Source of the DNA: an uncultured Bacteroidota bacterium
GTDB taxonomy: Bacteria > Bacteroidota > Bacteroidia > UKL13-3
Reading direction: 5' to 3'
Length of the DNA: 6,675 nucleotides
NCBI GenBank assembly: GCA_903898215.1
Contig: CAIUEQ010000106.1
Location: forward strand, 1 to 6,675
Shown here: in pieces, positions 1 to 5,763 of the stretch
Numbering within the stretch: position 1 is the stretch's first letter
How the letters are laid out: every line of letters starts with the position of its first letter
Made by a program: the position numbers and the translations under genes
Notes under the pieces: generated by a model
The model's input: the letters and a program-made list of their open reading frames with translations, nothing else
Database searches by the model: none
Told to the model about the DNA's origin: nothing

Positions 1-12
1 CGAGACGTGAGA

Positions 13-936
13 TTATTGTTGTCCTGCAAGTAAAAACATCACAGCCATTCTAATTGCTACACCATTTTCAACCTGATCTAAAATGATGGAGTGTTTTGAA
101 TCGGCAACATCACTTGTAATTTCCACTCCTCTATTTATTGGTCCCGGATGCATAATTAAAATTTCTTTATTCAGAGAATCCAAACGTTGTTTATCCAAGC
201 CATACAACATGCTGTACTCGCGAAGAGATGGAAAATATTTGATATCTTGACGTTCCAATTGTATGCGCAACATATTTGCAGCATCGCACCAGTTCAAAGC
301 TTTCATCAAATCATGTTCAACTTTTACTCCAAGTGATGAAATGTATTTAGGAATTAAAGTTGTAGGTCCGCAAACCATTACTTCGGCACCTAATTTTTGT
401 AAGCAATAAATATTTGAGAGAGCAACTCGTGAGTGAGTAATATCTCCAACTATGGCAATTTTTTTTCCTTTTACTGTTCCAAGTTTTTCTCTGATTGAAA
501 ATGCATCGAGCAATGCTTGGGTTGGATGCTCATGAGTTCCATCTCCGGCATTGATAATTTGAGCGTTGATATGCTTTGATAGAAACACACATGCACCGGG
601 TGCCGGATGGCGCATCACCACCATATCCACTTTCATGGCAAGAATATTTTTTACGGTATCAATCAATGTTTCCCCTTTTGAAACTGAAGAGGATGATGCC
701 GAAAAATTAACCACATCAGCACTTAATCGTTTTTGAGCGAGTTCAAAAGATATGCGTGTTCTGGTGGAATTTTCGAAAAAAATATTTGCAACTGTAAGAT
801 CTCGAAGTGATGGAACTTTTTTAATTGGACGATTGATAACTGTTTTAAAATTATCGGCAGTTTCAAAAACCATTTCAATATCATCCACACTAATTTCTTT
901 AATTCCAAGCAAGTGACGTTGACTAAATTTTCCCAT
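13..936 (-). CDS. pyrB: Aspartate carbamoyltransferase catalytic chain
   Basis: This enzyme condenses carbamoyl phosphate with L-aspartate to give N-carbamoyl-L-aspartate, the committed step of de novo pyrimidine synthesis in the cytoplasm. The 307-residue length is normal for the catalytic chain. Visible motifs are the carbamoyl-phosphate loop STRTR (residues 57-61), the SKGET loop (86-90) that reaches into the neighbouring subunit's site, HPTQ (137-140), DITHSR (165-170), the aspartate-side LRIQLER (223-229) and HPGPINRG (263-270). The ATG start is supported by the opening RHLLGIKEI, where bacterial homologues begin. No Shine-Dalgarno sequence precedes it, only A/T-rich DNA. It lies 112 nt after pyrR on the same strand and is probably co-transcribed with it, although a separate promoter in the gap cannot be excluded. 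No pyrI regulatory chain is seen, but the window ends 12 nt past the stop. The family call is firm. Confidence 0.97.
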   Translation of the reverse strand: MGKFSQRHLLGIKEISVDDIEMVFETADNFKTVINRPIKKVPSLRDLTVANIFFENSTRTRISFELAQKRLSADVVNFSASSSSVSKGETLIDTVKNILAMKVDMVVMRHPAPGACVFLSKHINAQIINAGDGTHEHPTQALLDAFSIREKLGTVKGKKIAIVGDITHSRVALSNIYCLQKLGAEVMVCGPTTLIPKYISSLGVKVEHDLMKALNWCDAANMLRIQLERQDIKYFPSLREYSMLYGLDKQRLDSLNKEILIMHPGPINRGVEITSDVADSKHSIILDQVENGVAIRMAVMFLLAGQQ

Positions 937-1048
937 TTAATAAGTATTATTTTTTAACACCAAAACACAACTATTTCAAATTTTTAAAGTCACGTATATT
1001 TATTTGTGACCATACAATTAAATTATTCTAAATGACTTCGTGAACCAC
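937..1048 (-). repeat. pyrR-pyrB gap with two competing inverted repeats
   Basis: This 112-nt A/T-rich gap holds GTCAC (989-993) facing GTGAC (1006-1010) with a 12-nt loop. It also holds AAGTCA (987-992) facing TGACTT (1033-1038). Both pairings use bases 989-992, so they exclude each other. There is no long U-tract after either stem and no match to the GAGG-containing PyrR-binding loop known from Bacillus. The stems are short and may be chance in AT-rich DNA. No convincing Bacteroidota promoter was found in the gap. Confidence 0.25.
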
Positions 1049-1594
1049 TTATTTACTATCTGTTATAATATGAACTAAATCTTTTTTTGTATTCTCATTC
1101 CACTCCACTTTTACTTTATCGTTTGCACGTGTATCAACTGAAAGTCCAACGTAATCAGGCTGAATTGGTAAGTGGCGGCTATATCTTCTATCAACCAAAA
1201 CCAGTAATTCCACTTTTAACGGACGACCAAAATCAGTAAGTGCATCCAATGCTGCACGAATACTTCTTCCGGTGTATAATACATCATCTACGATCACAAT
1301 ATTTTTATCCTGAACAGTGAAATCAATTTTCATTTCACTTGGAATAATTTGTTCGCTTCCTCTTCTAAAATCATCACGATAAAAAGCAATATCAAGTTCA
1401 CCGTATAGAATATTTTTCTTCTTTAGGATCTCTTGAATGCGTTGATGAATTCTTCTAGAAAGAAATATTCCTCGAGGTTGCAAACCAATGATGGCGGTAT
1501 TCTTAAAATCACCATGCTTTTCAATAAGCTCATAACAAAGCCTGTCGATGGTGATGTCTAATTGTTTTTTTTCAAGGATGATTTTTCCGTTCAT
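1049..1594 (-). CDS. pyrR: Bifunctional pyr regulator / uracil phosphoribosyltransferase PyrR
   Basis: PyrR has a type I phosphoribosyltransferase fold. In Gram-positive bacteria it binds pyr mRNA in response to UMP and PRPP, and it can also convert uracil plus PRPP into UMP. The 181-residue length is typical. The PRPP-binding signature is IVIVDDVLYTGRS at residues 99-111, with the DD pair at 103-104. The segment LDIAFYRDDF (67-76) is the PyrR-type flexible-loop region, which separates it from ordinary Upp-type enzymes. The C-terminal part contains VDTRANDKV (153-161), also PyrR-like. Its ATG overlaps the TGA of the preceding 55-codon ORF as ATGA (1591-1594), so translation is likely coupled to that ORF. 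pyrB follows 112 nt downstream. Whether it controls RNA or acts mainly in uracil salvage in this phylum cannot be read from the sequence. I saw no clear PyrR-type attenuator nearby. Confidence 0.95.
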   Translation of the reverse strand: MNGKIILEKKQLDITIDRLCYELIEKHGDFKNTAIIGLQPRGIFLSRRIHQRIQEILKKKNILYGELDIAFYRDDFRRGSEQIIPSEMKIDFTVQDKNIVIVDDVLYTGRSIRAALDALTDFGRPLKVELLVLVDRRYSRHLPIQPDYVGLSVDTRANDKVKVEWNENTKKDLVHIITDSK

Positions 1595-1758
1595 GATCCA
1601 ATTATTTCGAGAGTAACGTGAACAATTTTCCCATTTCGTGAAACAACTATAGAAGGTTCGTCAGTTTTCCTGATTTTATCAAAAGCATTATTAATTGCTT
1701 TTTGAATGCCTTGGGTAAGCTTCTCTCTAAGTTCACTATGTTTTATGTTGTTTTGCAT
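1591..1758 (-). CDS. Small protein between zeta-like kinase and pyrR, candidate antitoxin
   Basis: This is a 55-codon ORF with ATG at 1758-1756 and TGA at 1593-1591. I found it by reading the minus strand through the space between the kinase and pyrR. It overlaps the kinase gene by 16 nt in another frame and shares ATGA with the pyrR start, so it fills the space exactly, as a translated operon gene would. The protein starts MQNNIKHSEL. A predicted amphipathic helix spans about residues 8-31 (ELREKLTQGIQKAINNAF is its core). It is followed by a probable beta hairpin, SIVVSRNGKIVHVTLEI (36-52), with the turn at RNG. A helix followed by a strand-NGK-strand hairpin resembles small proteins I recall beside zeta-toxin genes in other bacteria, which suggests an antitoxin or partner role. 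I cannot assign a named family. That it is a gene is fairly likely; its function is inferred. Confidence 0.7.
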   Translation of the reverse strand: MQNNIKHSELREKLTQGIQKAINNAFDKIRKTDEPSIVVSRNGKIVHVTLEIIGS

Positions 1759-2321
1759 TGATCTTTTATTTGCTGGAATGTAAGAGCATTATAAATTTTT
1801 AAATTTTCTTCATCACAATAATCAGCTATTAAGTTAATTTTTTCGTCAGAATTATCATATATAAACCATTCATCACACAAATTTATAAAATGGTTGAACA
1901 GATTATATATTCCACGATAATATCTTCTCTCAATAATATTTTCCGGAATATTATGCCCCCCTAAACTAACTCTTTTTGCTACTCTTTCTTTTGCAAGAAT
2001 TTTACTGTTAAGCCAAAAATAAACCAAAGTTATTTTATATCCTTTTTCTTTTGACGATTTTAAAAGTGAAATATAACTTTTTGTTGACAGCGTTGTTTCA
2101 AATGCAAAATCATTTTGTTCCGACATGAGTTGCCGAATTCTGTTCAGCATTATTCTTCCCGATTCAAATGCAGCACCTTCAGGATTAAATGGCGACAGTC
2201 CTGCTGCAATAGCATCAGCATTCACAAATTCTTTACAGTTTAAAATCTCAGGTAAAATAGTGAGTGATGCAGTAGTTTTTCCTGCTCCATTGCATCCAGC
2301 TATGACATATATATTTGGCAC
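1743..2321 (-). CDS. Zeta-toxin-like P-loop kinase (COG4185-type)
   Basis: This is a small P-loop NTPase of the zeta-toxin group. Characterised zeta toxins phosphorylate UDP-N-acetyl sugars and block cell-wall synthesis; the substrate here is unknown. The 192-residue protein has Walker A GCNGAGKTT (residues 9-17), the zeta-type FVNADAIAAGLSPF (32-45) and FAFETTLS (72-79), whose acidic residue E75 lies in the substrate-site region. It also has a lid-like arginine segment, RVAKRVSLGGHNIP (113-126), and then RRYYRG (132-137). No key motif is missing, so it appears intact. GTG at 2321 is the only conventional start between the upstream in-frame TGA (2357-2355) and the P-loop. That GTG shares one base with the TAG stop of the EVE gene. 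The gene is AT-richer (about 32% G+C over 1801-2320 by hand count) than pyrB or rpsA, which hints at transfer. A free-standing housekeeping kinase of the same fold is the main alternative. Confidence 0.87.
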   Translation of the reverse strand: MPNIYVIAGCNGAGKTTASLTILPEILNCKEFVNADAIAAGLSPFNPEGAAFESGRIMLNRIRQLMSEQNDFAFETTLSTKSYISLLKSSKEKGYKITLVYFWLNSKILAKERVAKRVSLGGHNIPENIIERRYYRGIYNLFNHFINLCDEWFIYDNSDEKINLIADYCDEENLKIYNALTFQQIKDQCKTT

Positions 2322-2734
2322 TATTTTTTTGTTTCTGATAAATCCAAAATGGCATCAAACTCAACTGCAAGAAGTGGCGAAACGGATAATCTTCCTTGTC
2401 TCACCAATGCAATATTTTGTAAACGATTGTCGGCTTTAATTTCTTCGAGTGTTACTGTTTTCTTTAGTTTTTTAAATGGAACCAAATCAACGGCAACCCA
2501 ATTTGGATCTGTGGTTGATGGATCCTGATAAAACTCTTTTGCAACCTTAGCTATGCCCACAACTTCTTTGCCTTCATTGCTATGATACCACATCACGAGA
2601 TCACCTTTTTTCATTGCTCTGAGGTTATTGCGAGCTTGATAATTTCGCACTCCATCCCAAAAAGTTTTTTTATCTTTTTCAAATTTCTCCCAACTGTACT
2701 TAAAGGGTTCAGATTTTACAAGCCAGTAATTCAT
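2321..2734 (-). CDS. EVE-domain protein (THYN1-like modified-base reader)
   Basis: This 137-residue protein is essentially a single EVE domain, a PUA-like fold that binds modified bases in DNA or RNA; eukaryotic THYN1 is the best-known relative. Visible hallmarks are the opening YWLVKSEP (residues 3-10), the pocket-forming WDGVRNYQARNNLR (26-39), KKGDLVMWYHS (42-52), the strand VVGIAKV (58-64) and the late segment RQGRLSVSPL (112-121). The length is normal for bacterial stand-alone members. The ATG is fixed by the conserved N-terminus. It is the first gene of a packed run: its TAG stop overlaps the GTG start of the zeta-like kinase by one base (TAGTG). A -7-like box lies only 4 nt before the ATG. 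The bacterial function is not established. Comparative work links EVE proteins to RNA modification, restriction and toxin contexts, so the neighbour is suggestive, not decisive. Confidence 0.93.
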   Translation of the reverse strand: MNYWLVKSEPFKYSWEKFEKDKKTFWDGVRNYQARNNLRAMKKGDLVMWYHSNEGKEVVGIAKVAKEFYQDPSTTDPNWVAVDLVPFKKLKKTVTLEEIKADNRLQNIALVRQGRLSVSPLLAVEFDAILDLSETKK

Positions 2735-2738
2735 ATTT

Positions 2739-2774
2739 CAAACATACTTATTTTGAAGTAAAACATGATTCAAA
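2739..2774 (-). promoter_or_regulatory. Candidate Bacteroidota promoter for the EVE-zeta-pyrR run
   Basis: TATGTTTG at 2746-2739 matches the Bacteroidota -7 element TAnnTTTG exactly. A TTTG at 2774-2771 could serve as the -33 element, but the 24-nt spacing is longer than usual. Only 4 nt separate the -7 box from the ATG at 2734, so transcription would start at or inside the first codons, giving a leaderless message. The site lies just past the rpsA terminator, where an operon promoter is expected. If it is not used, the run must depend on read-through from rpsA. Confidence 0.5.
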
Positions 2775-2808
2775 TTTTTTAAACACTTTCTATTTTACAA
2801 ATGAGCAA

Positions 2809-2842
2809 AAAAAATCCCTCGACAAATGCCAAGGGATTTTTT
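2809..2842 (-). terminator. Intrinsic terminator after rpsA
   Basis: An 11-bp stem forms from AAAAAATCCCT (2809-2819) and AGGGATTTTTT (2832-2842), with a 12-nt loop. On the minus strand the stem is followed by an uninterrupted T-tract of eight bases (2814-2807). It begins 21 nt beyond the rpsA stop. The A-tract and T-tract flanks make it potentially bidirectional, but no plus-strand gene uses it. Confidence 0.85.
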
Positions 2843-2863
2843 ACTTAAATAGGTAATGAAAAA

Positions 2864-4807
2864 TTATTCGTCATTTTTCTTTTCTTCAGTTGTCGTTTCT
2901 TCAGCAACTATTTCGTCAGCTGCCTTTTTTTCAGCTACTACTTCAGTTACTTTTTCTGCTTTAACTTTTTCAACTTTCACTTTTTCAGCCGGTGCTTCTG
3001 CTTTTTTCAAAGCTTTCTTAGCATCACCTTCCATTTGAGATTTAAGTTGAGTAAGAGCATCAATATCACCAAATGTTGATTTCTCGTTAGAGTCGTTCAA
3101 CTTTTTAGTTGCCTTTGCTACTTTTTCTTTTTCGCCTTCTTTTTTCTTCTCTTCAACAACTTTCTTCTCATCGTTGTCTGCTTTCCAAACCGAAGTATGA
3201 GAAAGAACTATTCTGCGATTTTCTTTGTTAAACTCAGTCACTTTAAACTGTAGTACTTCATCTTCACCAGCCGTTTTCTTATCTTCTTTGTACAATTGTT
3301 TAACCGGAGCATATCCTTCAACACCATAAGATAATGCAATTGTTGCACTCTTATCTTCAATCTTCATAACGGTACCTTCATGTATTGAACCTAAAGTGAA
3401 AATTGTTTCGAAAGTATCCCAAGGATTTTCGTCAAGTTGTTTATGACCTAAACTTAATCTGCGATTTTCTAAATCAACTTCAAGCACCATTACATCCATT
3501 TCCTGATCTTTTTTCACGAACTCATTTGGATGTTTGATTTTCTTAGTCCAGCTCAAATCAGAAACGTGAACTAATCCATCAACACCTTCTTCAAGTTCAA
3601 CAAATAAACCATAATTGGTCATGTTGCGAACGATTCCTTTATGTCTTGAACCGATAGGATATTTCTCTGCGATATTTGTCCATGGATCAGCTTTTAATTG
3701 TTTGATTCCAAGAGACATTTTACGCTCATCTTTATCAAGCGTTAAAATTTGTGCTTCTTGTTCATCACCAAGTTTCATAAAATCTGAAGGGTTACGCAAA
3801 TGTTGACTCCAGCTCATTTCACTTACGTGAATCAAACCTTCAACACCAGGAGCGATTTCTAAAAATGCACCGTAATCTGCGATATTCACAATTTTACCTT
3901 TTACTTTGGCACCAACAACTAATTCGGTATCCAAACTTTCCCAAGGATGAGAAGTAAGTTGTTTTAATCCAAGGCTGATACGTTTTTTCTCATCGTCAAA
4001 ATCAAGAACCACCACATTGATTTTTTGATCCATGTGAAGGATATCTTCTGGATGATTGATACGACCCCAAGAAATATCTGTAATGTGAAGCAATCCGTCA
4101 ACACCACCTAAATCAATGAACACACCAAATGAAGTCATGTTTTTAACAGTTCCTTCAAGTACTTGTCCTTTTTCTAATTTAGAAAGGATATCAGATTTTT
4201 GAGCTTCGATATCTTCTTCAATTAATACTTTATGAGAGATTACTACATTTTTAAACGAGTGGTTAATTTTTACCACTTTAAATGGCATTGTTTGACCAAC
4301 GTAAATATCGTAATCTTTAATTGGTTTTGTGTCGATTTGTGAACCGGGAAGGAATGTATCGATACCCATCACATCTACAACTAAACCACCTTTTGTACGT
4401 GATTTAACAAAACCGTTAACGATTTCGTCATTGGTATTTGCTTTGATGATATTTTCCCATGCGCGTTCGCTCACGGCTTTTTTGCGCGATAAAACCAGTT
4501 GACCTAAATGATCTTCTTTAGTTTCGAGCAACACTTCAACTACATCGCCAATTTTGATATCGGCCATATCTCTGAATTCTGTTTTAGGAATTAATCCATC
4601 AGATTTGAACCCGATGTTTAAAACCACCTCTTTTTCTGTGAAACCTACAATGGTTCCTTTTACAATTTCTCTTTCAGTAATACTGCTTAGAGTGTTTTCG
4701 TACATGCTCTCCATCTGAGCTTGTTCGTTTGTTGAATACCTGCTGAAGCCCTCTTTGTCGATGCTCCAATCGAATTCTGCTGAATCGTTAGTTTGTGTGT
4801 TTGTCAA
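2864..4807 (-). CDS. rpsA: 30S ribosomal protein S1
   Basis: S1 is the RNA-binding protein of the small ribosomal subunit that helps recruit mRNA. The 647 residues hold six S1 (OB-fold) repeats at about 47-108, 127-192, 213-281, 298-368, 385-455 and 472-537. Repeats 3-5 are the most canonical (for example SFGVFIDLGGVDGLLHITD at 226-244), while 1, 2 and 6 are divergent, as is usual. A Lys/Glu/Ala-rich tail (541-647) follows, interrupted by STFGDIDALTQLKSQMEG (577-594), which I recall as typical of Bacteroidota S1. The start is TTG at 4807-4805. The only in-frame codons between it and the preceding TAA are non-start codons, and the first ATG lies at residue 32, inside the conserved FDW-containing leader region. 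AAAGGAG stands 11 nt before it. The gene is flanked by its own promoter and terminator, so it is probably monocistronic. Confidence 0.97.
   Translation of the reverse strand: MTNTQTNDSAEFDWSIDKEGFSRYSTNEQAQMESMYENTLSSITEREIVKGTIVGFTEKEVVLNIGFKSDGLIPKTEFRDMADIKIGDVVEVLLETKEDHLGQLVLSRKKAVSERAWENIIKANTNDEIVNGFVKSRTKGGLVVDVMGIDTFLPGSQIDTKPIKDYDIYVGQTMPFKVVKINHSFKNVVISHKVLIEEDIEAQKSDILSKLEKGQVLEGTVKNMTSFGVFIDLGGVDGLLHITDISWGRINHPEDILHMDQKINVVVLDFDDEKKRISLGLKQLTSHPWESLDTELVVGAKVKGKIVNIADYGAFLEIAPGVEGLIHVSEMSWSQHLRNPSDFMKLGDEQEAQILTLDKDERKMSLGIKQLKADPWTNIAEKYPIGSRHKGIVRNMTNYGLFVELEEGVDGLVHVSDLSWTKKIKHPNEFVKKDQEMDVMVLEVDLENRRLSLGHKQLDENPWDTFETIFTLGSIHEGTVMKIEDKSATIALSYGVEGYAPVKQLYKEDKKTAGEDEVLQFKVTEFNKENRRIVLSHTSVWKADNDEKKVVEEKKKEGEKEKVAKATKKLNDSNEKSTFGDIDALTQLKSQMEGDAKKALKKAEAPAEKVKVEKVKAEKVTEVVAEKKAADEIVAEETTTEEKKNDE
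2942..2986 (-). repeat. Three pentapeptide repeats in the S1 tail
   Basis: Residues 608-622 of S1 consist of three consecutive EKVxx units (EKVKV, EKVKA, EKVTE), encoded by three 15-nt imperfect tandem repeats. They sit in the charged, probably disordered tail, which also carries other Glu/Lys/Ala runs. Such tracts commonly vary in copy number among relatives. No function is implied. Confidence 0.6.
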
Positions 4808-4818
4808 TTTATTTTGTT

Positions 4819-4825
4819 CTCCTTT
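4819..4825 (-). promoter_or_regulatory. Shine-Dalgarno-like AAAGGAG before the rpsA TTG start
   Basis: AAAGGAG on the minus strand precedes the TTG start by 11 nt. This spacing is longer than the usual 5-9 nt. The other genes here have plain A/T-rich leaders, as is normal for Bacteroidota, in which the anti-Shine-Dalgarno sequence is largely masked. A purine-rich site combined with a weak start codon on a ribosomal protein gene could point to translational control, but this is inference. Confidence 0.5.
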
Positions 4826-4841
4826 CGCTTAAAAAAGCCCG

Positions 4842-4871
4842 CAAGTATAATGAAAATATGTGGATTGCAAA
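4842..4871 (-). promoter_or_regulatory. Bacteroidota-type promoter of rpsA
   Basis: The minus strand carries TTTG (4871-4868), an 18-nt spacer, then TATACTTG (4849-4842), one mismatch from TAnnTTTG. The spacing suits the -33/-7 architecture of the primary sigma factor in this phylum. Initiation is expected about 5-7 nt downstream, giving a leader of roughly 30 nt that contains the AAAGGAG site. It is placed correctly, between the upstream gene's terminator and rpsA. Confidence 0.65.
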
Positions 4872-4896
4872 AAATTTGAAGAATATTTATTCCAAT

Positions 4897-4923
4897 AAAA
4901 AACCCGCACAAGGCGGGCTTTTT
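4897..4923 (-). terminator. Intrinsic terminator after the barrel protein gene
   Basis: On the minus strand a GCCCGC / GCGGGT stem (5 GC pairs plus one G-U pair), with loop CTTGT, is followed by a T-tract. It is extended by flanking A/T pairs. In plus coordinates the arms are 4902-4907 and 4913-4918, with A-tract 4897-4902 and T-tract 4919-4923. It begins 26 nt past the stop of the barrel gene. It is a textbook rho-independent terminator. Confidence 0.9.
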
Positions 4924-4949
4924 ATTTTCAATATTATTAAACTAATAAA

Positions 4950-5648
4950 TTACTTGCCGATAAAGTAAGCAATACCTAAAGTTGGAGTTAAACCAACACC
5001 AAGGTTTAGTGATGAATTAGTTTGTTTAAATGTAACAGTAGTTGCGCCTACAGTAACATCTTGTGAAGAAGCCATTGATGAATAATTAATAATATTATTC
5101 AATCCAAAATGGATACCCCAAGCCGGTGCAGGGAAATAAGCTAAACCGGGAGCTATAGAAATATTCCATCCGCTATTTTTAATATCTGGATCTGCAACTA
5201 CAGCCTTAGGTGTACCAGTAATTGTGCTATTGTTATCAGTGCCTGTCATGTAATTAAAACCTAAACCTCCGTAAAAATAAAATTTATCAGAAATTTCCAT
5301 ATACTTACGGGCGAACAAACCAATGTTAACTAAACTTGTGGTGTTGTTCCAGGTTAAAATATTTGCACCAGTACCGGCACCTGACATTTTAGTTGAGCCT
5401 GAATTGTATCCAACATTTAACCCAACAGCCATTCCATCCATAATGAAGTAGCCACCGTTAATATTCAGATTCATAGTACTTCCTCCTCCGTCAGGTGGGG
5501 CTGTAAAGCCTGTAGCTGTAGATGACGTAGCAGAAGTGGTAGAACCGTAACCAATGTCTCCACCTAACATAATAGAGCCTTGTGAAACTTGTGCATAGCT
5601 AGCAACACCAGTTGCTAATAACGCTAATGATAATAATGTTTTTTTCAT
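4950..5648 (-). CDS. Outer-membrane beta-barrel protein with signal peptide
   Basis: This 232-residue exported protein is predicted to sit in the outer membrane. A Sec signal peptide is clear: MKK, a hydrophobic core at about 4-16 and cleavage after SYA (residue 19), leaving Gln as the first mature residue. The rest alternates Gly/aromatic strands, about eight in number: near 25-34, 58-69, 73-82, 104-117, 122-133, 161-171, 176-188 and 212-230, with Ser/Thr/Gly-rich loops at 36-57 and 83-100. The layout fits the small 8-stranded porin-like or opacity-type barrels (the OMP_b-brl Pfam group) that are abundant in Bacteroidota. There is no OmpA-type peptidoglycan-binding domain. The substrate or role cannot be told. 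It appears to be a single-gene unit with a perfect -7 box upstream and a strong terminator downstream. The ATG is set by the signal peptide. Confidence 0.87.
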   Translation of the reverse strand: MKKTLLSLALLATGVASYAQVSQGSIMLGGDIGYGSTTSATSSTATGFTAPPDGGGSTMNLNINGGYFIMDGMAVGLNVGYNSGSTKMSGAGTGANILTWNNTTSLVNIGLFARKYMEISDKFYFYGGLGFNYMTGTDNNSTITGTPKAVVADPDIKNSGWNISIAPGLAYFPAPAWGIHFGLNNIINYSSMASSQDVTVGATTVTFKQTNSSLNLGVGLTPTLGIAYFIGK

Positions 5649-5676
5649 ATTTGTTTTTAGTAATTGTTTACATGAA

Positions 5677-5684
5677 CAAATATA
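5677..5684 (-). promoter_or_regulatory. -7 element of the barrel protein gene
   Basis: TATATTTG on the minus strand matches TAnnTTTG perfectly and lies 28 nt before the ATG at 5648, allowing a leader of about 20 nt. No TTG or TTTG sits at the expected -33 distance; that position is occupied by a palindrome (5689-5705). A promoter lacking the -33 element is often activator-dependent, but this is inference. Confidence 0.6.
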
Positions 5685-5688
5685 GAAG

Positions 5689-5716
5689 AGGTATAATTAA
5701 TACCTATTTATGGTAT
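5689..5716. repeat. Palindrome plus third half-site upstream of the -7 box
   Basis: AGGTATAATTAATACCT (5689-5705) is an inverted repeat with 6-bp arms and a 5-nt centre. A further GGTAT lies at 5712-5716, so ATACC (5700-5704) can pair with either side. It begins 4 bp upstream of the barrel gene's -7 element, where a regulator could bind. Because the region is AT-rich, chance is possible. Confidence 0.4.
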
Positions 5717-5763
5717 GGCCAAATTATGCACCTTATATGTTTAAAAGTTGATATGGAAGGCCG

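Noticed and set aside
723..908. Second minus-strand frame inside pyrB
   Set aside because: It is an out-of-frame shadow of a gene whose own frame contains all catalytic motifs.
2125..2439. Plus-strand 104-codon ORF opposite the kinase and EVE genes
   Set aside because: It is antisense to two well-supported genes and has no recognisable domain or promoter.
2856..3038. Plus-strand Ser/Phe/Ala-rich 60-codon ORF
   Set aside because: It is a mirror of the Glu/Lys-rich S1 tail on the opposite strand, with no independent gene signals.
3615..3806. Plus-strand 63-codon ORF inside rpsA
   Set aside because: It is antisense shadow of conserved S1 repeats 4-5.
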